In this document: positions 25,813-33,960 of the stretch, one piece after another | Layout: every line of letters begins with the position of its first letter | Numbering within the stretch: the stretch's first letter is position 1 | Source of the DNA: Neobacillus niacini | GTDB lineage: Bacteria > Bacillota > Bacilli > Bacillales > Cytobacillaceae | Direction of reading: 5' to 3' | NCBI RefSeq assembly: GCF_019749295.1 | Contig: NZ_JACWFG010000017.1 | Span: forward strand, 1 to 42,012 | DNA: 42,012 nt | Program-made: the position numbers and the translations under genes | Notes under the pieces: model-generated | Told to the model about the DNA's origin: nothing | Seen by the model: only the letters and a program-made list of their open reading frames with translations | Databases searched by the model: none

Positions 25813-26430
25813 TTACTTAGATAGTAATTGAGATAGATGTTTTCGTATTGCTTCAGGATTTCCGGAAATACTTTTTTCTCTCGCTTCATCTTTTTTTATT
25901 TTCGCTAGGGAATTAGCCAAAATCTCTTGTTCCCTCGCTTGAGGAATTACGACTACCCCGTCTGCATCACCAACAATGATATCCCCAGGGTTTACAGGAG
26001 CACCTCCGCATGAAATAGGTACATTCACTTCACCAACACCTGCTTTACCGCTGGCTGCCACTGTTGTTCCCCTTGAAAAAACAGGGTAATTTAGTGCCTT
26101 AACTCCTGCGATATCTCGAATAACACCATCGACTACTAATCCACCGATTCCCAATGTTTGTGCCATACCTACAACAAAATCCCCAGCAATTGCTCTGTAT
26201 TGGTCTCCTTTTGCGTCTACTACTAAAATATCACTCGGTTTTGCCTCAGAAATCGCTTTTAGAACAGAAAGATTTTCACCAACGGGAATTTTTACAGTAA
26301 ATGCTCTACCTGCAAGTTTGTACTCATCCTTTAGTGGTTTAATAGCTGGGTGCAAATTATTTAAACCATCCACGGCGTCTGAAATGCAGGTAGTTGGAAT
26401 ACTAAGAAACTCCTTAATAATATTTTCCAT
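25813..26430 (-). CDS. RraA-like protein (HMG/CHA aldolase family)
   Basis: 205-residue RraA-family protein. The fold is shared by 4-hydroxy-4-methyl-2-oxoglutarate aldolases and the RNase E inhibitor RraA. Visible marks are the N-terminal STTCISDAVDG-like start (PTTCISDAVDG), the glycine-rich GDFVVGMAQTLGIGG loop and the VVDGVIRDIAGV segment, whose Arg and Asp form the substrate/metal site in the aldolases. Since Bacillus lacks RNase E, an aldolase or a related lyase is more likely. ATG 26430 has TGGAGGAGAT upstream. It lies downstream of the saccharopine-dehydrogenase-like gene, but a terminator (26512-26547) separates them. Confidence 0.88.
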   Translation of the reverse strand: MENIIKEFLSIPTTCISDAVDGLNNLHPAIKPLKDEYKLAGRAFTVKIPVGENLSVLKAISEAKPSDILVVDAKGDQYRAIAGDFVVGMAQTLGIGGLVVDGVIRDIAGVKALNYPVFSRGTTVAASGKAGVGEVNVPISCGGAPVNPGDIIVGDADGVVVIPQAREQEILANSLAKIKKDEAREKSISGNPEAIRKHLSQLLSK

Positions 26431-26511
26431 ATACTATCTCCTCCAGTCATACATTATCTGTACTTATTATACATGGAAACACGAAGGAAAATATTCTCAA
26501 TTTGGTCGAAA

Positions 26512-26547
26512 TAAAAGGAATAGCTTGGAGAGTGGCTTTCCAAGCTA
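26512..26547 (-). terminator. Terminator of the saccharopine-dehydrogenase-like gene
   Basis: On the minus strand TAGCTTGGA and TCCAAGCTA form a 9-bp stem followed by TTCCTTTTATTT. Confidence 0.75.
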
Positions 26548-26550
26548 ATT

Positions 26551-27819
26551 TTAATCATGAAATTCTCTCATTCGTTTTAAAAGCATTCCATCGCTTTTGT
26601 TATTTTCACCAATTACAAAATCCGTCATATAGCCGGTTAAATATTGACCATAATGATTGTTCGTTTTTTGTAATAGCTCGTCCACGTAGAAAACCCCTTT
26701 TGGAATTTGATCGAGCAGCAGGACGGATAGGGAGGCATAGATACCGCAAGCAACCTGGAAGTAGGTTGCATTTGTATTATATTGAGCAAAGATTCTTTCA
26801 TTCTCCAAAACATTATACATGTAACGTTCCTTATCTTGATAGACCAGCAAAACACCAACAAGATCTTCACCAGTAAGCGGTGCCTCTAGAGGGTCCAGAA
26901 CCTTCATTTCAAAGTCCCACAAATCATCACTGTTGTCTAAATGATTGCGAATTATTTTGGTGGTATGGTCATTCACCTTATATAAAAAACCACTCTCCAT
27001 ATCGTACATTTTTCCCAACGTATAAACTTCTTCATGTGGCATTAAACATCCGTAAAACTGTTTGTTCCCTAATGTCACTTTAAATTCGATGTTATAGACA
27101 TCTTCATATAGAAATAGAGGGGTATGATTCTTCATGAACATCGGATAGCATAAAATGGCTTCATCCAGGAAGCATTCCGGAGACCAAGTTGTATATATTA
27201 CGTCTTTTTTTGCCTGTGACTTATCCTTAAAAAAAGAGGTATCGTGCTCAACGATATAGCAGCCCAATGGTTTTTCATTACTATCTTGATTCATAAGTTC
27301 AAACGCCATCCATTGTACCACCCCTGGATTCATTCCAGAGCAAACAATGGCTGTAGTATTTTTGAACGTATCTTTATACTTTTCAAAATAGCGAATTCGT
27401 TCAATGAGTGGAAAACCCGCAAATTGATCTTCATTATCATCGATATAGGTGTTTTCCAAAGCAGAATTTACATATTTGATTCCCAGTTGATCACAGCATT
27501 GCAGCATTTCAACAGTATCGGCCCAAGAGACATCTATAACAATATCTGTTTTGGTACTGGATAAATGGTCTAACAACTGGACCTTATCCTTTAGGTCAAA
27601 TTGATGATAGGCCATTTGTGCTGTTAAATTCGGAAAAAGATTTTGATAATACAAAGGTTCCTTTTGTTTAATGTCGATTATGTGTATGGAACTCTGCGAT
27701 ATGATAGTATGAATAGGGTCTTTAGTATTCAAAACAGATTGATTAAAAATTGAAAGTACGGATTTCGCCACCCCGCCAGCACTTCCAAAAATGGATATGA
27801 CTGTTTGGTGATCTTTCAT
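26551..27819 (-). CDS. Saccharopine dehydrogenase-like / homospermidine synthase-like oxidoreductase
   Basis: 422-residue NAD(P)-dependent protein. The N-terminal Rossmann domain begins ISIFGSAGGVAKSVL (about residues 8-22). The second half has the TWSPECFLDEAILCYP segment, HDTSFF, an acidic LTGEDLVGVLLV strand and ERYMYNVLENERIF. The layout (Rossmann, then the CSGMNPGVVQW segment) fits the saccharopine-dehydrogenase superfamily, and several segments recall bacterial homospermidine synthases (GxNPGxV, TWS...). Polyamine chemistry is therefore possible; this is from memory and uncertain. ATG 27819 has GAGGTG 6 nt upstream. Divergent from a methyltransferase. Confidence 0.75.
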   Translation of the reverse strand: MKDHQTVISIFGSAGGVAKSVLSIFNQSVLNTKDPIHTIISQSSIHIIDIKQKEPLYYQNLFPNLTAQMAYHQFDLKDKVQLLDHLSSTKTDIVIDVSWADTVEMLQCCDQLGIKYVNSALENTYIDDNEDQFAGFPLIERIRYFEKYKDTFKNTTAIVCSGMNPGVVQWMAFELMNQDSNEKPLGCYIVEHDTSFFKDKSQAKKDVIYTTWSPECFLDEAILCYPMFMKNHTPLFLYEDVYNIEFKVTLGNKQFYGCLMPHEEVYTLGKMYDMESGFLYKVNDHTTKIIRNHLDNSDDLWDFEMKVLDPLEAPLTGEDLVGVLLVYQDKERYMYNVLENERIFAQYNTNATYFQVACGIYASLSVLLLDQIPKGVFYVDELLQKTNNHYGQYLTGYMTDFVIGENNKSDGMLLKRMREFHD

Positions 27820-27917
27820 TTCAACACCTCGTCCACCTTTTTTATTACAATATGTTTAAAAGGCGGAAATGGATTGGATTATTATCCGAGTATTATACAA
27901 TTTGGAGTTGAACAAAA

Positions 27918-28505
27918 ATGAGCAGTACATTTGCAAAATGGTATGATTTTTTTATGATTCCCTTGGAACAGAATAAATTTAAGAGGATTCGCAGAGAGTT
28001 ACTAAAGGGAGCGAGTGGGAGGGTGCTTGAACTTGGATCAGGGACGGGGATTAATTTTCCATTGTATAGCAATGTTGATACTGTTACCGCCATCGAACCA
28101 AGTCAGCCTATGATTGACCGATCGTTAACCAAACAGAAATCGGCTGTGGTACCAATAGAAATTGTTCATGCGAGTGCGGAAAATCTGCCTTTTGGAGATC
28201 ATACATTTGATACCGTAGTGGCTACGTTGGTGTTCTGCACAATCCCAAATGTTGACAAGGCGATTCAGGAGCTTAAAAGAGTGTGCAAACCAGATGGGAA
28301 AATCCTGCTGTTTGAACACGTAAAGATGGAAAACAATTTTCTTAGTAAACTACAGGAAAGTTTAACACCATTTTGGAAAAAAATCTGTGATGGCTGCTGC
28401 TTAAATCGTGAAACGTTAAAGGCATTTACCAATCAGGGGTTAAAGATAGAGAGGGTAGAGCATTTTTATAAAGATCTCTTTGTTGTGGCTGTATTGAAAA
28501 AATAA
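27918..28505 (+). CDS. Class I SAM-dependent methyltransferase
   Basis: 195-residue methyltransferase. Motif I VLELGSGTG (about residues 37-45) and the acidic end of strand 2 (AIEPS) bind SAM; motif III NLPFGDHTFDTVVA and CKPDGKILLFEHV follow in typical order. This is the UbiE/phospholipid-N-methyltransferase-like branch (LLFEHVK); the substrate is unknown. A cysteine cluster (CDGCC) occurs near residue 160. ATG 27918 has a weak distant GGAG. The terminator 28513-28543 is shared with the convergent treR. Confidence 0.88.
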   Translation: MSSTFAKWYDFFMIPLEQNKFKRIRRELLKGASGRVLELGSGTGINFPLYSNVDTVTAIEPSQPMIDRSLTKQKSAVVPIEIVHASAENLPFGDHTFDTVVATLVFCTIPNVDKAIQELKRVCKPDGKILLFEHVKMENNFLSKLQESLTPFWKKICDGCCLNRETLKAFTNQGLKIERVEHFYKDLFVVAVLKK

Positions 28506-28512
28506 TAAAAGA

Positions 28513-28543
28513 GAAAAAACCTCAAATTACTTTGAGGTTTTTT
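28513..28543. terminator. Bidirectional terminator between the methyltransferase gene and treR
   Basis: AAAAAACCTCAAA and TTTGAGGTTTTTT, a 13-bp stem with A- and T-runs on the two sides. Confidence 0.88.
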
Positions 28544-29258
28544 ACTGTGATCGCCGTGCAAAATCAACAAAACGAAATTTGTCTGGTCGATGCCTTGATT
28601 CTGTATATTGAAAAAGGGAAGCGTCCTCTAGATAAACATAGTTTTTGATCACAACAATATTGTAAAAACCATCCAAGTCTAAAAATGAACGATCTTCGGC
28701 CGTTGGTTCCTCCACGACAATTTCCTTTTTTGCAAAACTAATCTTCAAGTTTAATTCATTCTCCAAATAAGCATATATGGAGTCTTCACAAATTTCTTCT
28801 GTGATAGATGGAACAAATTTTGCTGCAAGATAATCCTTATCAAGAATGATTCTCTGACTGCCAATTTCACGGGTACGAACGATTTTCCATACTTGCTCCT
28901 TGCCTGAAAGCTGCAGCTGTTGCTTAATATAAGCATCAGGCTTAAGAATGAGTGATAGCTCATTTACAATCGTCCGGGGTTTTTTCTCCATTTTGTCAGC
29001 AAGTTCTTTAAAGCTCACCAATCCTGATACTGGAAAATCAAACTTATTGATGTCGATGACAATTGACCCTTTGCCCCTGACTTTTTGAATATAACCATTT
29101 TGAGCAAGCAGGTTTAATGCTTTTCTTATTGTTTCTCTAGATGTATCGTACTCTTCCTTCAATTCATTTTCAGAGGGGAGAAGGGAGTTCGGCGGTATTT
29201 TCCCGCTTTTTATCTCATCCACAATATTATTAAAGATCATTTGATACTTGTTTGTCAT
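28542..29258 (-). CDS. treR: Trehalose operon repressor, GntR family
   Basis: 238 residues, the exact length of B. subtilis TreR. The N-terminal winged helix (about 5-70, with SENELKEEYDTSRETIRKAL) binds DNA. The C-terminal UTRA domain (about 90-230, VSFKELADKMEKKPRT, then IVVIKNYVYLED) binds trehalose-6-phosphate, which releases the operator. Last gene of treP-treA-treR; only 12 bp separate its ATG from the treA stop. GGGAG lies upstream. Two TreR-type operators are seen before treP, so the operon is autoregulated. Confidence 0.95.
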   Translation of the reverse strand: MTNKYQMIFNNIVDEIKSGKIPPNSLLPSENELKEEYDTSRETIRKALNLLAQNGYIQKVRGKGSIVIDINKFDFPVSGLVSFKELADKMEKKPRTIVNELSLILKPDAYIKQQLQLSGKEQVWKIVRTREIGSQRIILDKDYLAAKFVPSITEEICEDSIYAYLENELNLKISFAKKEIVVEEPTAEDRSFLDLDGFYNIVVIKNYVYLEDASLFQYTESRHRPDKFRFVDFARRSQ

Positions 29259-29270
29259 AAAAATCTCCCA

Positions 29271-30944
29271 TTATTTTTTCAGATGATAAACAATGGACTC
29301 ATATGGTCTTAAAGGTATTTCTTTGGCGAGTGGTGCTGAGTCCTCATAATTTGAGAGTAACACACCCTTTGACATGCCATCAAATTCAAACTTCTCTGGA
29401 AGAGTATAGGTCGTGGCTTTTCCATAAAAATTATTAATAACCAACAGCATTTCATTTTCGGTTTTGCGTACAAAAGCGAAAATAGCTTCATGGTCTTTGG
29501 AAATCAATTCATAATCCCCGTTCGTAATCACATCATATTCTTTCCGCAGCTGGATGAGTTCTTGATAATGATAGAACACTGAGTTCGCATCCTTCATCGC
29601 GATTTCTGCGTTAATTTCCTGATAGTTAGCAGCTGTATGAATCCATGGAGTACCTGTTGTAAATCCAGCGTGTTTGCTAGAATTCCATTGGACTGGAGTT
29701 CGGGAATTATCACGAGATTTTTGTTTTAAAATCTCAATAATCTCTTGTTCTGACATTCCTTCCTTTTTCAGAATTTCAAACATATTTAAGGACTCGACAT
29801 CACGGTAATCTTCAATCTTGTCAAACTTCGGATTGGTCATTCCGAACTCTTCTCCTTGATAAACATAAGGAGTTCCTTGCATCATATGGATCGTTGTTGC
29901 AAGCATTTTTGCTGATTCTTTATGGAACTTTTGATCATCACCAAACCTTGAGACCACACGAGGCTGATCATGGTTGCACCAAAAGAGGGCATTCCAGCCG
30001 CCGCCTTTATTCATTTCTACCTGCCAATCTGACAGAATGTTTTTTAATGCTTGGAAATCAAAATCCGCCTTCGTCCACTTATTTCCATTTGGATAATCCA
30101 CTTTTAAATGATGGAAGCTGAACGTCATATTGAGTTCTTCCTCACGCGGGTTGGTATAGCGAATGCAATTATCAATAGAAGTAGAAGACATTTCCCCAAC
30201 CGTCATGATGTCATATTTTGAAAAAACCTCTTGGTTCATTTCATGGAGGTACTCATGTATTTTTGGTCCATCTGTATAGAATTTACGTCCATCACTGTCA
30301 TCTTCAGGAAACTGTTGATCTTTTGAGATTAAATTGATGACATCAAGTCTGAAACCATCTACACCTTTTTTCAGCCAAAAGTGCATCATTTCATATAACG
30401 CTTGACGTACCTTTGGATTTTCCCAGTTTAAATCTGCCTGGGTAACATCAAATAAATGGAGGTAGTATTGACCTGTTGTTTCATCCCATTGCCAAGCTGA
30501 GCCGCCAAATTTGGATTCCCAGTTGGTAGGAGGGAGGCCGTCTTTCCCATCTTTCCATATATAAAAATCGCGGTATGGATTGTCTTTTGAGGATTGCGCT
30601 TGCTTAAACCACTCATGTTCAGTGGAGGTATGGTTGATGACAATATCCATAATGATTTTGATTCCGCGCTGATGTGCTTCAAAAAGAAGCTGGTCGAAGT
30701 CTTCCATCGTACCATATTCTTCTTGAATGTTGTAATAGTCGCTAATATCATAACCATTATCTCTTTGAGGGGATTTATAAATCGGAGTGAGCCACAGAAC
30801 ATCGACACCAAGCTCTTTTAAATAGTCGAGCTTCTCAATAATTCCTTGGATATCACCGGTCCCATTACCGGTCGTATCATTAAAACTTTTTGGGTAAATT
30901 TGATATACTACTGCTTTTTTCCACCATGATGTTGACGTTGACAT
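29271..30944 (-). CDS. treA: Trehalose-6-phosphate hydrolase (phospho-alpha-glucosidase)
   Basis: 557-residue GH13 enzyme (B. subtilis TreA 561) that splits cytoplasmic trehalose-6-phosphate into glucose and glucose-6-phosphate. Conserved GH13 regions are visible: DIVINHTS, GFRLDVINLIS with the nucleophile Asp (about residue 200), VGEMSS with the acid Glu, and FWCNHDQPR. The N-terminal WWKKAVVYQIYPKSF is typical of this family. ATG 30944 is preceded by AGGTG. It lies downstream of treP, with a strong hairpin in the 76-bp gap that may tune the relative level. Confidence 0.96.
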   Translation of the reverse strand: MSTSTSWWKKAVVYQIYPKSFNDTTGNGTGDIQGIIEKLDYLKELGVDVLWLTPIYKSPQRDNGYDISDYYNIQEEYGTMEDFDQLLFEAHQRGIKIIMDIVINHTSTEHEWFKQAQSSKDNPYRDFYIWKDGKDGLPPTNWESKFGGSAWQWDETTGQYYLHLFDVTQADLNWENPKVRQALYEMMHFWLKKGVDGFRLDVINLISKDQQFPEDDSDGRKFYTDGPKIHEYLHEMNQEVFSKYDIMTVGEMSSTSIDNCIRYTNPREEELNMTFSFHHLKVDYPNGNKWTKADFDFQALKNILSDWQVEMNKGGGWNALFWCNHDQPRVVSRFGDDQKFHKESAKMLATTIHMMQGTPYVYQGEEFGMTNPKFDKIEDYRDVESLNMFEILKKEGMSEQEIIEILKQKSRDNSRTPVQWNSSKHAGFTTGTPWIHTAANYQEINAEIAMKDANSVFYHYQELIQLRKEYDVITNGDYELISKDHEAIFAFVRKTENEMLLVINNFYGKATTYTLPEKFEFDGMSKGVLLSNYEDSAPLAKEIPLRPYESIVYHLKK

Positions 30945-30983
30945 GAAAAAACACCTGCCTATATTTATTGAGTCTCTAATAAT

Positions 30984-31010
30984 GAAAAGGAGGGAGATGA
31001 TCTCCCTCCT
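30984..31010 (-). terminator. Intercistronic hairpin between treP and treA
   Basis: AGGAGGGAGA (30988-30997) and TCTCCCTCCT (31001-31010), a 10-bp perfect stem with a 3-nt loop. On the minus strand it is followed by TTTTC. It is probably a weak terminator or an RNA-stabilising end for treP. Confidence 0.65.
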
Positions 31011-31021
31011 AAATTGGAGTC

Positions 31022-32446
31022 TTATCTTTTAAAAGAAAATTTGTTCATACCTGTTTTTGCAAAGATGATTGTTAAGATGAACGGAACTACAATCGCTGTA
31101 AGCATAGCAATTGCGAACATCATCATGTGCTGCGGCTGGATGGAAAGGAATCCTGGAAGACCGCCGACACCGATTGAGTTAGCCATAACATCACTGCCTA
31201 CAGAAATAACTGCTGCTGCAAGAGAGCCAATCATGGCTGCAAGGAATGGGAAGCCATATTTTAAGTTAATACCGAACATCGCTGGCTCTGTTACACCTAG
31301 GTAACAAGAGATTGCTGCAGGGATTGAAACTTGCTTTTCTTCTTCATTTTTACGATTAATGTAGATCATTGCAAGAACGGCAGAGCCTTGAGCAATATTT
31401 GATAAGGCAATCATTGGCCAAAGGTTCGTTCCGCCAAGCTCTGACATTAACTGTAAGTCAATCGCATTTGTCATATGATGTAAACCTGTGATAACAAGTG
31501 GTGCATAAGCAAAACCAAAGATAGCAGCAAATAACCAGCCAAATGCTGAAGTTAAGCTTGTATATACAACATCAGAAATCCAAGAACCAATTGTCCAACC
31601 GATAGGACCCAATACGGTATGTGCAATTAATACAGTTGGAAGTAACGCTAAGAATGGAACAACAATCATAGAGATTGAATTAGGAACAATTTTTCTAAGT
31701 CTTAACTCTAAGAAAGAGAGTAGGAATCCAGCTAAAATAGCAGGAATGACTTGAGCTTGGTAACCGATCATTTCAATTTGAGCAAAACCAAAATCCCAGG
31801 TAGGAATTTCTTCCGCCCCTGCAACGCCATAGGCATTTAGTAATTGCGGAGATACTAATGTAATACCGAGGACAATACCAAGAATTGGTGTTGCACCCAT
31901 TTTTCTAGCGACAGCCCATGTAATACCGACAGGCAGGAAGTGGAATACTGCTTCACCAATTAACCAAAGGAAGGCGTGAACTCCAGCCCAGAATTGAGAA
32001 ACTTCAACGATTGACTTCGTCCCATCTTCAAGCAATTTTATATCACCAATTACGTTTCGAAAACCAAGGATTAAACCACCGACAACGAGTGCAGGAATTA
32101 ACGGTGTAAAAATATCTGCAAGATGGGCAATCATTCGTTGCAGCCAATTCATATTTTGCTTTGCAGCAACTTTTGCTTCATCTTTCGTTGCTTCACTAAC
32201 ACCAGCAACTTTAACAAAGTCATTATAGAAGGTAGAAACATCATTTCCGATGATTACCTGGAATTGTCCTGCTTGGGTAAATGTACCTTTTACAGGTTTA
32301 ATAGCTTCAATTTTTGTTACGTCTGCTTTGCTAGGATCATTTAAAACAAAGCGCATTCTCGTTACGCAATGGGTAACGGCAGCAATGTTTTCCTTACCAC
32401 CAACGTGTTCGAGCAGTTCTTTCGCTGACTCAGTGAACTTCGTCAT
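31022..32446 (-). CDS. treP: PTS trehalose transporter, EIIBC subunit
   Basis: 474-residue permease importing trehalose as trehalose-6-phosphate (B. subtilis TreP 470). The EIIB domain occupies residues 1-85, with phosphocysteine Cys27 (THCVTRMRF). A linker leads to the EIIC domain, from about residue 105, with about ten helices. No EIIA domain is present, so phosphate must come from another EIIA (EIIA-Glc type), as known in B. subtilis. ATG 32446 has AGGGGGA upstream. It is the first gene of the tre operon, under the operator-containing promoter at 32522-32612. Confidence 0.96.
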   Translation of the reverse strand: MTKFTESAKELLEHVGGKENIAAVTHCVTRMRFVLNDPSKADVTKIEAIKPVKGTFTQAGQFQVIIGNDVSTFYNDFVKVAGVSEATKDEAKVAAKQNMNWLQRMIAHLADIFTPLIPALVVGGLILGFRNVIGDIKLLEDGTKSIVEVSQFWAGVHAFLWLIGEAVFHFLPVGITWAVARKMGATPILGIVLGITLVSPQLLNAYGVAGAEEIPTWDFGFAQIEMIGYQAQVIPAILAGFLLSFLELRLRKIVPNSISMIVVPFLALLPTVLIAHTVLGPIGWTIGSWISDVVYTSLTSAFGWLFAAIFGFAYAPLVITGLHHMTNAIDLQLMSELGGTNLWPMIALSNIAQGSAVLAMIYINRKNEEEKQVSIPAAISCYLGVTEPAMFGINLKYGFPFLAAMIGSLAAAVISVGSDVMANSIGVGGLPGFLSIQPQHMMMFAIAMLTAIVVPFILTIIFAKTGMNKFSFKR

Positions 32447-32521
32447 TATTTATTCCCCCTGTAGGAATTGGAACTATCCAATTCTTTATCTAGTTATTAT
32501 TTACTTGTATTTACAGATTAA

Positions 32522-32612
32522 TGTGTACGTTTTCACTACTACGACCCAAAACATGTATATACAAGTTATTTGATTACGTTTACATTCTAACTTGTATATA
32601 CAAGAGTGTCAA
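32522..32612 (-). promoter_or_regulatory. tre operon promoter, TreR operators and cre-like sites
   Basis: On the minus strand TTGACA (32607-32612) and TAGAAT (32584-32589) have a 17-bp spacer. The spacer is almost entirely the palindrome CTTGTATATACAAG (32591-32604), a tre-type operator. A second operator, with TGTATATACA at 32554-32563, has its centre 39 bp further on. Two CcpA cre-like sites occur: TGTAAACGTAATCA (32571-32584, next to the -10) and TGAAAACGTACACA (32522-32535). Repression by TreR and by catabolite control are both expected. Confidence 0.88.
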
Positions 32613-32715
32613 CTGTTTATTTTTAAAGAAAATAATGGAAGAGAAAGTATGATTTACTAATAATAGGAGGTAATATTACAAGTTCATAACTTTTTAACTT
32701 TAACGCTTTAAACTA

Positions 32716-32847
32716 TTGAAAGAATTTTCTAAAAATGCTATGATGTTCTTGTTTAAATTCTTCTGAGTTTAGACCTCCTAAAACTGGAGCTTAGCCTTGA
32801 CCACTAAGCTCACCTTTTGCCTTTGACACTGTTCAAAGGTATTTTTT
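32716..32847 (+). ncRNA. Candidate small RNA (about 97 nt) with its own promoter and terminator
   Basis: TTGAAA (32716-32721) and TATGAT (32739-32744) with a 17-bp spacer predict a start near 32751. The RNA would carry a CCTCCT stretch (32774-32779), a hairpin GAGCTTAG/CTAAGCTC (32787-32811), and a terminator CCTTTGA/TCAAAGG (32820-32839) with TATTTTTT. No open frame is present. It could be a free sRNA or an attenuator leader of the VOC gene 78 nt downstream. Confidence 0.6.
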
Positions 32848-32924
32848 GTGTTATGTCTAAAAAAGTCACTTTAGGGAAAAATACTATATTGTGGATTATT
32901 TGAAATTTTAGGAGTGTGTTTATT

Positions 32925-33335
32925 ATGAAGGGGCAATTAACACCATATTTATCATTTGACGGGAATGCGAAACAAGCTTTGGAGTTTTATAAGGATGTCT
33001 TAGGTGCGGAAATTACAGGAGTTCAAACATTCGGTGAAGCTGATTATCCTACTCCACCTGAAGCAGAGGACCGAATCATGCATGCGAAGTTAACAAAAGG
33101 TGACATTTCGCTTATGTTTTCAGATACTTTCCCAGGTCAGTCAGTAGTTGTAGGAAATAATATCTCGCTTACACTTGAACCAGAAAGTGAAGAGGAGATT
33201 CAACATTTATATGACGCTCTTTGTAAAGGCGGGAAGCCGCTAATGGAATTAGAGGATACTTTTTGGGGTGCGAAATATGGAAGGGTCCAGGATTCATTCG
33301 GTATTATATGGGAACTGAATTATCAAAAATCATAA
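32925..33335 (+). CDS. VOC-family protein, PhnB/glyoxalase-like
   Basis: 136-residue vicinal-oxygen-chelate fold protein of the PhnB-like branch. It starts with QLTPYLSFDGNAKQALEFYKD and ends with the paired strand VQDSFGIIWELN; DTFWGAKYG is a typical segment of the family. It may be a dimer with an unknown small-molecule ligand. ATG 32925 has GGAGTGTG 6 nt upstream; the GTG at 32916 lies in that site. It may be transcribed past the hairpin at 32820-32847 or from a promoter after it. Own terminator at 33342. Confidence 0.9.
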   Translation: MKGQLTPYLSFDGNAKQALEFYKDVLGAEITGVQTFGEADYPTPPEAEDRIMHAKLTKGDISLMFSDTFPGQSVVVGNNISLTLEPESEEEIQHLYDALCKGGKPLMELEDTFWGAKYGRVQDSFGIIWELNYQKS

Positions 33336-33341
33336 CTAATT

Positions 33342-33367
33342 AAAAAAGCACCCATCAGTGCTTTTTT
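33342..33367 (+). terminator. Terminator of the VOC gene
   Basis: AAAAAAGCAC and GTGCTTTTTT, 10 bp with a 6-nt loop. Confidence 0.88.
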
Positions 33368-33373
33368 GTTTGC

Positions 33374-33404
33374 ACAAAAAAAGAAAGTGGTGGGGCCACT
33401 TTCT
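33374..33404 (-). terminator. Terminator of the DCC-family gene
   Basis: On the minus strand AGAAAGTGG and CCACTTTCT form a 9-bp stem followed by a run of seven T, about 90 nt after the stop at 33492. Confidence 0.8.
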
Positions 33405-33491
33405 AAAGGAGGTATTGTATCATGGGTTAATATAATATATGTAAATCTTGTACAGGCATGTAGTGAACATGTCCATATTTGCAAATTTTTT

Positions 33492-33881
33492 TTAATCTAA
33501 AAACCGTGCTTTCGTTTCCAAGGCGGGCAGCATACAGCTCTCTTTTTTTCCAAACCATTTATAACGATTCTTTGCAACGATATCATAAAGGAAATCTCTA
33601 AAAGCAGAGGGGAGGACCTTAAAACATATCAAGTATTTCCAGTAACCATCAAGATACTTGGAGATGTGTAAAGCCGCATCTGATTTTATATATATTTTTT
33701 CATTTTCAATGACGATTATACTGTCTATTTTATTACTAACCCCGTGTTTTTTTAATAACCTCTGTCCCGTTTCACTTTGGATAGAGGCGAACTTAAAATG
33801 ACCTTTTGAATCCCTTTTGATAATAAATTGGACTCCGCTATTACAAAGGTTACATATCCCGTCAAATAATATAATATTCAT
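33492..33881 (-). CDS. DCC-family thiol-disulfide oxidoreductase-like protein (DUF393, YuxK-like)
   Basis: 129-residue protein of the DCC family, named for its N-terminal D-x-C-x-x-C motif, here DGICNLC (residues 7-13). Family marks continue with FKFASIQSETGQ, SDAALHISKYL and the C-terminal NRYKWFGK. Predicted thioredoxin-like redox activity comes from the motif; the function is unproven. ATG 33881 has AAGGTGGAGC upstream. Single gene with the terminator at 33374-33404. Confidence 0.92.
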   Translation of the reverse strand: MNIILFDGICNLCNSGVQFIIKRDSKGHFKFASIQSETGQRLLKKHGVSNKIDSIIVIENEKIYIKSDAALHISKYLDGYWKYLICFKVLPSAFRDFLYDIVAKNRYKWFGKKESCMLPALETKARFLD

Positions 33882-33960
33882 GCTCCACCTTTTCCTTATT
33901 ACACTCTTTTTTCTATTATATTATTCTTACGGCATGTACGAATGCTATTTCTTGTAATTA

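Noticed and set aside
25813..26430. RraA as RNase E inhibitor
   Set aside because: Bacillus lacks RNase E of the E. coli type; an aldolase or lyase role is more likely.
33405..33431. AAAGGAGGT followed by ATGGGTTAA as a new gene start
   Set aside because: The frame is only two codons long; the strong site is probably left over from a lost gene or is chance.
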